A stretch of DNA of 64,000 nucleotides from Verrucomicrobiota bacterium (lineage in GTDB: Bacteria > Verrucomicrobiota > Kiritimatiellia > RFP12 > UBA1067): the NCBI GenBank assembly GCA_023269675.1, contig JAHFSX010000003.1, forward strand, positions 62,001-126,000, in the 5' to 3' direction. Below the pieces are notes generated by a model that was given only the letters and a program-made list of their open reading frames with translations, made no database searches and had not been told where the DNA came from. A program made the position numbers and the translations under genes. Position 1 is the stretch's first letter; every line of letters starts with the position of its first letter. This document shows, piece after piece, positions 19,801-27,070 of this stretch.

Positions 19801-22720
19801 CGATCAGCTCGGCGTTGCCGTTGCGCACGCCGAGGTCAAGCCAGTCGTCCGCGTCGGTGACGAAGGTACCGGCATCGACGATGATGCGGTCCGTGCCGAT
19901 GGCGCCGGAAGTGGCCGACCGGATCAGGGCCACTTCGGCGCCGCTCCCTGTGAGCGTCAGGCTGCCGCCGTTCACCTGCACCGTATTGGAGGGGCTGTAG
20001 CCGGTGGTGATCCCGCCGACCACCACGACCGCGCCGGTCTCGACGATGAAGGCGCGCGGCGAAGGGCTGTCGACGTTCATGGTGAGGGTATCGCGTGCGA
20101 TGGCGTTGAGCACGATACTGCCGCCCTCGGACACGCGCATCGTGCCGGTCTGGACGTTGAGCCGGATGCTGTTGTTGCCGCTCTCATTGGCCGAGCCCTT
20201 GAAGGTCAGCTCGCCGACGCCGTATTTGTTGAGGGTGTTCTGTCCGGGCGCCCAGTCGATCGTGCCGGTCAGCACCATCGGCGCGATCGCGTCCAGCGCG
20301 CCGCCGCTCACCGTCAGCACAATGGGATTCGTGACGGTCACCGCAGCCGTGCCCGTGCTGCGGAACCGTCCGCCGGAAACCGCCAGGCTCACGGGTCCCG
20401 AGCCGACCGAAGCGCCGTCCACCAGGGCCAAAATGCCGTTCTGGAGCGTGGTGCCGCCGGCGTAGGTGTTCGCGGCGGTCAAGAGGAGGTCGCCCGAGCC
20501 CTGCTTGATCAGGCCGGCCCCACCGCCGATGGCCCCGCCCAGGGTCAGGCTGGCGTTTGCCGCCGCGTTGACCGTCAGACTGGCGGCAGGCGTGAGCGGC
20601 AGCGCCACCGTATGCGCGCCGCGGTTGACGGTGAGGGCCGGCGCGGCGGCGCCGTTGTCGAGGGTCAAGGACCCCGCGCCGCCAATCGTATAGGACTGAT
20701 CGTTGGTGAAGAAGAGCTGGCCTGCCGTAAAGGGCGTGTCGAGCGTGACCGTGGACGGCGCGGTCGCCAGCTGGGCGAACCAGAGGCGCGTGCCGGCGGC
20801 GTCGGCCGGCATGCTGCTCCAGTTGGCCGCGGTGGCCCACGCGCCGCCGGCCGGGCTGACCCAGAACGACTCGCCCGGAAGACCGGCGTAACGCACCCGC
20901 GCGAAGACGGTTTTCGCGGCGCTGTCGAGTTCGAAGGCGCAGGTGAAGCCGAAGAGCGGCGTGGCCCAGCTCAGCCCTCCCAGAGCGGGCGCCGGACCGG
21001 TATAGGTCATGATCGGAAAATCGCCCGCCCGCGCCAGCGGGTTGCGGGTGCCCTGCTGGAAGAGCGACACGTCCACTTTCTGAAGCCAGGCGCCGGCCGG
21101 CAGCGCCAGTGTATCGCAGGCCGGGCCGCCGGCGGCGACCTCCACTTCCAGCCGCGAGGCCTGCGTGGCCGAGCCGATGTGCAACTGCGTCGGCGCGAAG
21201 CGCGCGAGCGCACCATCCGCCAGCGAGAGGGTCGCGCCCGGAGCGACGAACAGATTGGTGACCGCCAGCGTGCCGGCCAGGCGCAGCGTGCCGTTCGACA
21301 CGACCGTCGGACCGGTGTAGCTGCCGGCTCCGCCGAGCGTCAGTGTGCCGCTGCCCAACTTGTAGAGCCCGCCGCCGATGCTGGCCGGATCCTGGACGAG
21401 ATTCTTCGACAGGCGGACCGAACCGCTGCCGCTGTCGACGAGCAAGCCGCGCGCCTGCACATTATAGGTGGCGCCGACGTCGCTGCCGTCGATCAGCTCG
21501 GCGTCGGCCGCGGTATTGGTCGCCTGGAGCACTCCGCCGTTGAACCAGAAGTTCTTCGTCGCGTTCGCTTTGGAGCCCACGGTGATCTTCTTGACCGCCA
21601 GCACCCCGCCGCCCAGTGTGACGTTCAGAGTCTGAACGTGGTTCGACCCCCCGTCCGTCGAGATCAGCGTCGTGCCGTTCGGCACCTCGAAGCGGCCGCC
21701 GGTGATCTCGAGCAGTCCGCTGCGCGAGGCCTCGGTAGCGGTATTGTCGTGCCGCGTGCCCATCATGAAGGCGATCGTGCCTGCATCCGTCACCGAGAGC
21801 AACCCGCCGCGCACACGGATCTCATCGGTCAGCCCCCCCGAGGAGGCCTTGTTGTTGGTGGCGAGGCGCAGGAACTTGAGCGACAGGCTGCCGCCATCGA
21901 CGAAGAGGCGCCCGCGCCGCGCGGCGGAAACGCCGATGAAACTGGAGGTGCTGTCGGCGTTGCCGCTGAGAATGGTGTGGGTGCCGTTGCTGACCACGAT
22001 CAGACCGTCACTGGCCGTCGTGGTGCGTCCCGCGAAGATGCGGCCGCTCAGCGTCAGCGCGCTGGCCGGTCCGTCCAGCAGCAACGATCCATTATAGACC
22101 TCCACATCGGACGAGCTGGTAAAGGGGCCGGTGAGCGACACGTTGCCGCCCTGAAGCGTGGTCACGGCGGTCACCCGGTTCGTGCCGGAGTAAACCGTCT
22201 GGCCCGCCGAATACGTGCTGGCCACCGAGTTGGTGGTCGTCCCTGCGAAAACAACCGTGCCCGCGCCGTTCTTCTGGAAAGTTCCGGTCGCGCCGACCAG
22301 CGTCGGACCGTTGAAGGTCAGCGTGCGCCCGGCGGCAACGTTCAGCACCTGCGTCACGCTCAAGGTCACCGGCGCGTTGAATGTCAGATCCCTTGCTGCG
22401 GAACCCATGTCGATATCGGTCGCCGCGCCGCCGTCGAGCGTGAGCCGCGCGGTGCCGTTGATCGTCACGGTCCCGCCGGGCGTGCCGACACGCAGGGCGT
22501 CCCACGTGAGCGGCCCGCCGATCTCCACCGTGTTGGCGCCCGTGACGGCCGTATCCCAGACCGCGGTGTCCGCGGCCCCGGGAACGGCGGGACCGCCCAG
22601 CCAAGAGCCCGCATCATTCAGCGGCGTCGTGTTGTCGGCTTTAAACACATCGCCGGCCATGACCGGCCCGGCGAACGCCAGAACCACTGCGGAGACCCAC
22701 CAGAGACTCGTTTTTTTCAT
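13832..22720 (-). CDS. Giant secreted protein with autotransporter-associated beta-strand repeats and a LamG domain
   Basis: A 2962-aa exported protein with signal peptide MKKTSLWWVSAVVLAFAGPVMA. Most of it is beta-helix type sequence made of PATR (autotransporter-associated beta strand) repeats, such as GSGTLTLGGAGSYTGPTVVS, GAGTLTLTGPCAFTGTTAV and GTGTLYVAGTMAYTGPTGV. Four large modules each open with a W-x(n)-W segment: near the N-terminus, then about residues 618 (WATAANW), 1280 (WSVAGNW) and 2040 (WSDSGKW). A LamG/concanavalin domain lies at about 2575-2795 (YSFENGPLHDSSGNGRYG; RLDDIQVYSRALSQAEVQ). The last 160 residues form another beta-rich repeat ending GTVLLLR. I see no C-terminal outer-membrane barrel. 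Likely a surface adhesin or carbohydrate-binding stalk; the export route is unknown. The very long ORFs on the opposite strand are codon-structure shadows. Confidence 0.9.
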   Translation of the reverse strand: MKKTSLWWVSAVVLAFAGPVMAGDVFKADNTTPLNDAGSWLGGPAVPGAADTAVWDTAVTGANTVEIGGPLTWDALRVGTPGGTVTINGTARLTLDGGAATDIDMGSAARDLTFNAPVTLSVTQVLNVAAGRTLTFNGPTLVGATGTFQKNGAGTVVFAGTTTNSVASTYSAGQTVYSGTNRVTAVTTLQGGNVSLTGPFTSSSDVEVYNGSLLLDGPASALTLSGRIFAGRTTTASDGLIVVSNGTHTILSGNADSTSSFIGVSAARRGRLFVDGGSLSLKFLRLATNNKASSGGLTDEIRVRGGLLSVTDAGTIAFMMGTRHDNTATEASRSGLLEITGGRFEVPNGTTLISTDGGSNHVQTLNVTLGGGVLAVKKITVGSKANATKNFWFNGGVLQATNTAADAELIDGSDVGATYNVQARGLLVDSGSGSVRLSKNLVQDPASIGGGLYKLGSGTLTLGGAGSYTGPTVVSNGTLRLAGTLAVTNLFVAPGATLSLADGALARFAPTQLHIGSATQASRLEVEVAAGGPACDTLALPAGAWLQKVDVSLFQQGTRNPLARAGDFPIMTYTGPAPALGGLSWATPLFGFTCAFELDSAAKTVFARVRYAGLPGESFWVSPAGGAWATAANWSSMPADAAGTRLWFAQLATAPSTVTLDTPFTAGQLFFTNDQSYTIGGAGSLTLDNGAAAPALTVNRGAHTVALPLTPAASLTVNAAANASLTLGGAIGGGAGLIKQGSGDLLLTAANTYAGGTTLQNGILALVDGASVGSGPVSLAVSGGRFRSTGTAAVTVTNPIVLTVSGGALDAIAPMVLTGTIDWAPGQNTLNKYGVGELTFKGSANESGNNSIRLNVQTGTMRVSEGGSIVLNAIARDTLTMNVDSPSPRAFIVETGAVVVVGGITTGYSPSNTVQVNGGSLTLTGSGAEVALIRSATSGAIGTDRIIVDAGTFVTDADDWLDLGVRNGNAELIVNGGAATVGRLSLGVRADITFDSASAAHSRVEVNGGLLDVTGAWNWMGDINPSRWNRTFLNGGTLRLPATLNSVSAVTNRTELTLNGGTLALRGLGSNVGFATSLDNYLNGLKALYVDQGGAVIDTLGNTVTITQALERVGATAGGLIKRGAGTLTLTGPCAFTGTTAVEAGALRFASAVATTGLTLSANTAFSLRNGAFDSLTLTAATLAAGARLDLEVAPDSGDCDRIQLPAGAGVGPLVIALYNRGGAQTVTRAGTYPIFSYAGTPPDVSGWTLAPECFGATGVFVVNEGNQTIDVQVAYNPGQSVWQNSGAGDWSVAGNWWPQAPGAAGQVRFGNALTADATVNVDAPVSVSAMIFDHTYRYTLAGAAVSFAAGAPLTVAQGSHTLASPLTLDGDTVATLAPAASLRVTGQVTGGGSLTVDGGGLLTLDGTNATPTAVRGGSRLTVPGVDSLGGAALTLDNGDLTVGSSGTLASAVTLGAAGGTFRSALGQTLALDAAVTGAGGLTKAGAGTVTLGTAADGYTGTTFSDGGSLSVTEVPAGALALGRGTLAFTGTSGATAQAVTIASGTNAAVLRAEGDLTLSGPVSTLSGAFFKRGAGTVTFAGANSNQLGRFDSADQAGLASTGADGDGPAAGFGAFNVAQGRVILGAAGQTNTIAGRLLVGLNTTAGADAETAGELVIAGGTTVATGWIGIGRSNGTTVTAPGGRASRLLVQDGLLVADSLSMGGAAGFAGYTGRPVLEIQGGTCLLQNAVYVNEAAGGVSTVWVNGGTLQQTGSQQLRLGSTLGEGVLRVSAGMADIAKEVSLGANGAGSTGTVELAGGTLTANNIVKGNTSGFARVTFNGGVFRPRAVSGTLGGLDAAKIGALPAVIDTSLAGVYFLSQALSGADVTDGGLVKSGTGTLYVAGTMAYTGPTGVSNGVLKVSGALPGATALTVAPGARLALNNAAVKTVAVSGLTLGDAAETTPAELEFGVDSGSATNDQLAVNGALTAHHAAFRLYWQSSLTDNIVGNNRYALIRYTGADPDPAAFSVANPQYGKQYTFSVSGQTLWLEVAAAAAGAHVWSAAGGGDWSDSGKWASAPGAGEAGAGVRFDSAIAADAAVRLDQDTTLGLLYFNNTNVYTVAADGTSVMTLTNVAGPAVAQVEKGRHRITAPLALRGGLNVKPITGMGLTLAGAVSGTGDLVKMNGGDLVLGATNSFAGDLRLTSGTVILTNGATAGAGTLSFDADGSFLRAVGSAASVLANPVALRSSQAVVIVDPQARLALGGELQYQTTATLYKQGAGELTLTGRANATNDNYRISLYEGVTRIAAGSGYRFGNVIRDSVKMDNDNSRGRTLAIDAGARAVVSGIYMAYGTNAVVVDGALDFTGNYDAVCLRTWGPGVEDRFTVRPGGSVTMPQATWFNVGVRGPAALSVEGGQAQLGRVSLGYQNGGASYNGSYGRVNVTGGGVLDVTGSWNWNGDNSAGRDNAVAVGNGSPAGATLRLPPTTNAYAVGWTKLALDNGTLVMSGAGMQGVISNDYLYGLRQLYVSPAGGTFETAGNDVTLALPVGSDVPGGSLAKAGAGQLTLTQPLRWDGTVDVRGGTLSAALAAPARQSFPSNLLARYSFENGPLHDSSGNGRYGSLAGSALTLGPGTNGLSALWLAGNTTARVPYDAAMGDVTNFTFATWIWLDAYATDFKVQTFFTTRLNSDANGPYENMIRISGTGNKRIRYMGVGATGSWVSRDSTVDLPLSNWVHVAVAVSRQGVTIYQNGVQVCTPADPGNTFRFSPARSAGQPGFAFGAYSLSETAGMFQGRLDDIQVYSRALSQAEVQALIAGAPALPSLRVAENAVIALQGGAAEVRDFSGEGYVSGALTVRGRVSPGDSTNAPAGASLMADAVTFGTNTVYAWTWSPTLSDELQVGRLKVDGAGVLDFGRVAGDPVTGPFRTVLMRYDTIEGAANFANWTFANAGRTGFVASITAADHEVVLNFISARGTVLLLR

Positions 22721-22777
22721 TTCCGACTCCTTCGATTCATATAGACCCAGACCTGACCTGCCTAAAAAATGACGAAG

Positions 22778-22830
22778 ATTTTATCATTTCGGCGTTCCCC
22801 GTTGCAAGCTATAGCTAGGAGCTATACTTA
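22778..22830. promoter_or_regulatory. Divergent promoters sharing one palindromic TTGCAA -35 box
   Basis: TTGCAA at 22802-22807 is its own reverse complement. Leftward, an 18-bp spacer leads to TAAAAT (22783-22778) for the giant adhesin. Rightward, a 17-bp spacer leads to TACTTA (22825-22830), with TATACT overlapping it, for the glycoside hydrolase. Polymerase could occupy only one direction at a time. Confidence 0.55.
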
Positions 22831-22922
22831 AATGAAGCTCAGCTGATTACCTATGCTCCAAAACAGACTTGGTGTCGGCGCGCCTTTCTGTTTCAATAGC
22901 CGCACTACCGGAAGGGGTCAAG

Positions 22923-25900
22923 ATGAGGACTTTAATCCTAACTATCAGTATAGGAATGGCTTGCGCCTGTCAAGCCGGAGCGGACAGGCTCGCGCGGGTC
23001 GATCAGGAGGGGGTACTGCGCTGGACCGACGACGCCGGAGAGGTGGCGCTCCTGGGCGTGAACTACTACGCGCCGTTCACCATCGACTATGCGGCCATTC
23101 AGAAGCTCGGACTCGACCCGAAACAGGTGATCCGCGACGACGTGGCGCACCTCCGCCGCCTCGGCCTCGGCTGCATCCGCATCCACTGTTTCGACCGCGA
23201 GTTCAGCGACCGCGCGGGCAACCTGATCGACAACGCCCATCTGGAGCTGCTGGACTTCACGATCGACGAGTGCCGCCGCAGCGGACTCTACACCGTGCTC
23301 ACGCCCATCGCCTGGTGGGGAAACATGGTCGGAGAGACCAGCGGTTTCTCGGACCGCTACACCATGCCGCAGATGACCACAGACCGTGAGGCGTGGAAGC
23401 CACAAGCCCTTTTCCTGCAGCAGTTTGCCGAACATGTCAACCGTTTCACCGGCAAGCGCTACGCCGACGACCCGGCCGTGCTGGCCTTCGAGTGCATCAA
23501 CGAGCCGCTCTACCCTAAAGACACGCCCGACGCGCTGGTCACCGCGTACATCGACACGCTGGCCGACGCGCTGCGCGCCAGCGGCACGGCCAAGCCGATC
23601 TATTACAACTCCTGGCAGGGCCGCAACGGCGCGGCGGGGGCGGCGCGGATCGAGGGCGTCACCTGCTCCAGCTACCCCACCGGCCTCGCCTCGGGCCGCG
23701 CGCTGAAAGGGCCGCAGCTCGCCCGCGCCAAGGGCTCCAGCCTTCAGCCGAACGACGCCCTCGCCCACAGGTCGCGCATGGTCTACGAGTTCGACGCGGC
23801 GGACGTGCCGGGCTCGCACATGTATCCCTCCATGGCGAAGTTCTTCCGCTCGGAGGGCGCCCAGGTCGCCGCGCAGTTCCAATACGACCCGCTGCCGCTG
23901 GCCGCGGTGAACCGCAACTGGATGACGCATCACCTGAGCCTCGTCTACACCCCGGGCAAGGCGCTCTCGCTGGCCATCGCCGCGGAGGTTTTCAGGCGCG
24001 TGCCGCGCGGCACGCCGTTCGGACAACTGCCCGCGGCCGCCGTTTTCCCGCCCTTCCGCAGCTCCGCCGAGGCCGACCTCTCGGAGATGGTGACGGACGA
24101 GGCGTTCCTCTCCAGCAACATGACCGATACCCGGCCGCCGCGCCCCGAAGCCTTGGCGCGCGTGTGGGGCTGCGGCTCCTCGCCCGTGGTCGCCTACGGC
24201 GGCAGCGGCGCGTACTTCCTCGACCGCGTGACGCCGGGCGTGTGGCGGATGCAGCTCTACCCCGACGTGTTCACCGTGGCCGACCCCTATTCGGGTACCG
24301 CGGCTACCAAGGTCCGTGTGATCCCCGGCCGGCATGTCATGACCCTGCGCCTGCCGGACCTGGGCGACGCGTTCACCGTGCGGCCGTTCGGCGGCGCGGC
24401 GGCTGGCGACCGTCTGACAAAGGGCCAAAAGGGCGCTTTCGAAGTGACGCCCGGCGATTACCTGCTCACGCGTTCGCGGTGGTTGCCCAAAGCCGCGACG
24501 CTCCATGAGGCGGCGGACATCGCCCCGCGCTATGCAGCCCCCCTGCCCGACGCGGCCGACGCGCCGCTGCTCCGGGCCGACGTGCCGCCCCAGTGGCGGG
24601 CCGGGTGTCCTTTCACCCTCCGGGCGGAAGCCGCTTTCGCCACCAGCGTGACGGCCCGGCTCGTCTCCGCACGCGGCGCCGTCTGCTCCGTACCCCTGAT
24701 GGCGACAAATGCTGGCGTCTACACGGCGGAACTGCCGGGGGCCGCGCTGACGCCGGGGGCCTGGCGCGTGACCTTCCGGGCAACGGGCCCGTCGGGCGTG
24801 GCCGACTGTCCGGACGCCAAGAACCCCGACGCCCGCTGGTTCCCGACGCTTGATCCGGCGGTTCCGTTGCTGAGCATTCCGGAAACGGCCGACGCCTCGG
24901 CTGGGCTCTTACTCAGCCGGAGCGGCTTCAGCACGGTGGATGTCTCTGTGGCCGAAGGCCGTGTGCCCGCTTCGCGCGCGCTGCGGCTCGTCGTCGCCGG
25001 GTTCGGAGCGCAAGGCTCGGCCGCCGGATATTCCCTGCCCTTCCCCGCCGGCGCCGCGCCCGGCACGGGTCGCACGGGCGTGCGCATGGTGACGCGCGGC
25101 GGCTCAGGGGGCGCGCGGGTCGAGCTCGGCTTCCGCATGCGGAACGGTCAGGGGCTCGGCTGCAACATGCAGGTGGGGCCGGGCTGGAGCGAGACGGTCG
25201 TGCCGGTTTCCGAAATGCTCCCCCTCTGGGGCCTGCCCTCTCCGGACGCCTTCCGGTGGCAGGAGGTCGAACGCGTCAGCGTCCTGACCGGCGCGTGGCT
25301 GTGGCGCGGCGAAACCCCCGGGACGCAGGTGTTCGACCTCGCCGCGGTCGAACGGGTCGGGCTCGAACCGGCGCTGCCCCTGGCCGCGGCCGACGGCGCG
25401 GTGCCGTGGAGCCTCTTCGACGCCGCGGCCTGGCTGCGCGCGCCGGACTGGACGCAATCCATGAGACGCTGGCGCATGACCGACGATACGGGCCACGCGG
25501 CCCTGCATCTGGGCGCGGATTCGTTCGCCGGCGAACGCGACAACCTGGCGCTGCGGATCCCGTGCGACGGCAAAACGTTCGCGCGGCTCTGGCAGACGGA
25601 CGGCGAGCGCGCCGTGCTGCATGTCCGCGCACGCGCGGCGGCTCCGCACACGACCGGTTTCGAGCTGGCGCTGGTCGAAGCGGACGGCGTGCCGTGGGGC
25701 ACGGTCGTGCCGCTCACCGCGGAGTGGCGGACGCTGCACATCCCGCTCGCCAAGCTCAACCTTTTCACCCAGTGGGGCAAAGCATACGCTGCCCAGGCCG
25801 GGCCGCACCTGCGGCTCTCGCGGCTGGCGACGGTGAACGTCTGTTTCGGGAAGTGGCTGTTCCCCCGCGCGGCGGACGAGCCCCACGCGGTCGAGATCGC

Positions 25901-25925
25901 GGAGATCGGCGTCACCGCCGAGTGA
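22923..25925 (+). CDS. Secreted glycoside hydrolase, clan GH-A (GH5-like) with C-terminal accessory domains
   Basis: A 1000-aa exported enzyme with signal peptide MRTLILTISIGMACACQAGA. The catalytic TIM barrel (about 30-400) opens with VALLGVNYYAPFTIDY and has the acid/base motif AFECINEPLYP near residue 200 (Asn-Glu-Pro of clan GH-A). A glutamate in RMVYEFDAADVPGS near 290 is the likely nucleophile. Beta-rich regions follow (about 480-1000), including a carbohydrate-binding-like C-terminus (about 850-1000). I use the ATG at 22923, preceded by GGAAGGGG, because it begins a proper signal peptide; the track adds 18 residues. The substrate cannot be read from sequence; a beta-linked glycan is expected. 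It is divergent from the adhesin-like gene with shared promoter DNA. Confidence 0.82.
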   Translation: MRTLILTISIGMACACQAGADRLARVDQEGVLRWTDDAGEVALLGVNYYAPFTIDYAAIQKLGLDPKQVIRDDVAHLRRLGLGCIRIHCFDREFSDRAGNLIDNAHLELLDFTIDECRRSGLYTVLTPIAWWGNMVGETSGFSDRYTMPQMTTDREAWKPQALFLQQFAEHVNRFTGKRYADDPAVLAFECINEPLYPKDTPDALVTAYIDTLADALRASGTAKPIYYNSWQGRNGAAGAARIEGVTCSSYPTGLASGRALKGPQLARAKGSSLQPNDALAHRSRMVYEFDAADVPGSHMYPSMAKFFRSEGAQVAAQFQYDPLPLAAVNRNWMTHHLSLVYTPGKALSLAIAAEVFRRVPRGTPFGQLPAAAVFPPFRSSAEADLSEMVTDEAFLSSNMTDTRPPRPEALARVWGCGSSPVVAYGGSGAYFLDRVTPGVWRMQLYPDVFTVADPYSGTAATKVRVIPGRHVMTLRLPDLGDAFTVRPFGGAAAGDRLTKGQKGAFEVTPGDYLLTRSRWLPKAATLHEAADIAPRYAAPLPDAADAPLLRADVPPQWRAGCPFTLRAEAAFATSVTARLVSARGAVCSVPLMATNAGVYTAELPGAALTPGAWRVTFRATGPSGVADCPDAKNPDARWFPTLDPAVPLLSIPETADASAGLLLSRSGFSTVDVSVAEGRVPASRALRLVVAGFGAQGSAAGYSLPFPAGAAPGTGRTGVRMVTRGGSGGARVELGFRMRNGQGLGCNMQVGPGWSETVVPVSEMLPLWGLPSPDAFRWQEVERVSVLTGAWLWRGETPGTQVFDLAAVERVGLEPALPLAAADGAVPWSLFDAAAWLRAPDWTQSMRRWRMTDDTGHAALHLGADSFAGERDNLALRIPCDGKTFARLWQTDGERAVLHVRARAAAPHTTGFELALVEADGVPWGTVVPLTAEWRTLHIPLAKLNLFTQWGKAYAAQAGPHLRLSRLATVNVCFGKWLFPRAADEPHAVEIAEIGVTAE

Positions 25926-26063
25926 CGGGGACCGCGGGCCAAAGGAGTGAGCCGGGCGATCAAGGGAACGGACGCACGGACGATAGTGAGTGCGCGGACC
26001 CGGCCGCGCTTTCCGGTCGGGGGCCTGAACCGCCCGCGGCGCGCCGGGCCGCGCCGGAGAAAA

Positions 26064-26136
26064 GCGCCCGGAACCGGGCGCACTCAAAACAGTGCCGCCA
26101 ACCGGTGCGAGGCCTTGTGCATCTTTTTGAAGATGC
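26064..26136. other. Two hairpins downstream of the glycoside hydrolase
   Basis: GCGCCCG-GAA-CCGGGCGC (26064-26081) and GCATCT-TTTTGA-AGATGC (26119-26136) lie in the gap between the convergent hydrolase and SWIM genes. Neither has a long T-tract, so they may be weak bidirectional terminators. Confidence 0.4.
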
Positions 26137-26137
26137 C

Positions 26138-27070
26138 CTAAGCCGACGTGTCGACGCGCATGCGGTGGTGTTTCAGGTGCAGGTTGGCGCCTTTGATGAC
26201 GATTTTCTCATCCTCGCGCCGCAGGTCCAGAGGCTCGCCGGTCCAGACGGTCCACCCCCGCGTGGCGGCGCGCGCGTACAGGTGCTCGAGCGTGTCGGTG
26301 AAGCGTTCCTGGCCGCGCCAGAACGGCAAGGGCCCGAGCCGGTAGATCAGCGGCGCGGGGGTCACGGATGCGAGCGCGGGGCCATAGTCGCTGAAGGCCT
26401 CGCGCGGCACCCCGTAAAAGCCTTCGCGCGTCCAGGGCTCCTCAGCCGCCGCTTCGGCGGGCGGCGCCGCCGCGGCCGCGCCCGCCGGCTCGGCCGCTTC
26501 GCCGAGCAGGTCCGCGCGGCTGATCCCGCGCAGCTCCAGCAGGATCAGGGGGTTCTTGGTGATCGCCTCGCCGAGCAGATAGTAGACCGCCGCCAGATGT
26601 TTGCACGGGTTCGCATAGTCGGGGCAGGTGCAGCGGCTCGTCAGGTCATGCTCGCGCTTCGGAAAGAGCGGACACCCCTCTGCCCGGAAGAAGGCCTCGA
26701 CCTCATCCGGCAAATCGCACACCAAGAGCCGCGCGATCATCATGGGCCGCCGCCGCAAAAGTTCAATGATACGCGCCTTGGCCTCCCCCTCGACCGCACG
26801 GAAACGGATATCGCTGGTGTAAGGCTCCTTGTCCGAGCCCTGCACGGCCGCCTCCACGAAGCCGGGCCGGATGGTGAGCGAGGAGACCTGTCCCGAGACC
26901 GCATAGTTGCGCCCCCTCCCCAGCCGCGCGCCGAGGCGGAAGTTCTCCAGGACCTCGGTCCAGCGGCGGCTCCACCACACGCGCAGGTTGCCCACGTGCG
27001 GGTTCTGCGCGCGGATACCGCCCTTGACAGCGAGCGCCGTCCGAAGCGTGTAGCGTTTTTTCTTACTCAT
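26138..27070 (-). CDS. SWIM zinc-finger protein
   Basis: A 310-aa protein with a SWIM-type zinc site near residue 165: Cys-x-Cys then Cys-x-His in RCTCPDYANPCKHLAAVYYL. SWIM domains bind DNA or protein and in bacteria often accompany SNF2 ATPases. The N-terminus MSKKKRYTLRTALAVKGGIR is basic. After the finger come an Ala/Glu linker (about 205-225) and a conserved-looking C-terminal part. The start at 27070 overlaps the end of the helicase gene by eight bases (ATGAGTAA), so the two are translationally coupled; the track's longer start lies inside the helicase. It probably acts as a partner of that helicase on nucleic acids (inference from pairing). Confidence 0.88.
   Translation of the reverse strand: MSKKKRYTLRTALAVKGGIRAQNPHVGNLRVWWSRRWTEVLENFRLGARLGRGRNYAVSGQVSSLTIRPGFVEAAVQGSDKEPYTSDIRFRAVEGEAKARIIELLRRRPMMIARLLVCDLPDEVEAFFRAEGCPLFPKREHDLTSRCTCPDYANPCKHLAAVYYLLGEAITKNPLILLELRGISRADLLGEAAEPAGAAAAAPPAEAAAEEPWTREGFYGVPREAFSDYGPALASVTPAPLIYRLGPLPFWRGQERFTDTLEHLYARAATRGWTVWTGEPLDLRREDEKIVIKGANLHLKHHRMRVDTSA

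Noticed and set aside
14942-22744. 1228-aa and 1008-aa plus-strand ORFs opposite the giant adhesin gene
   Set aside because: The minus-strand frame has a signal peptide, PATR repeats and LamG; the opposite frames are composition artefacts.
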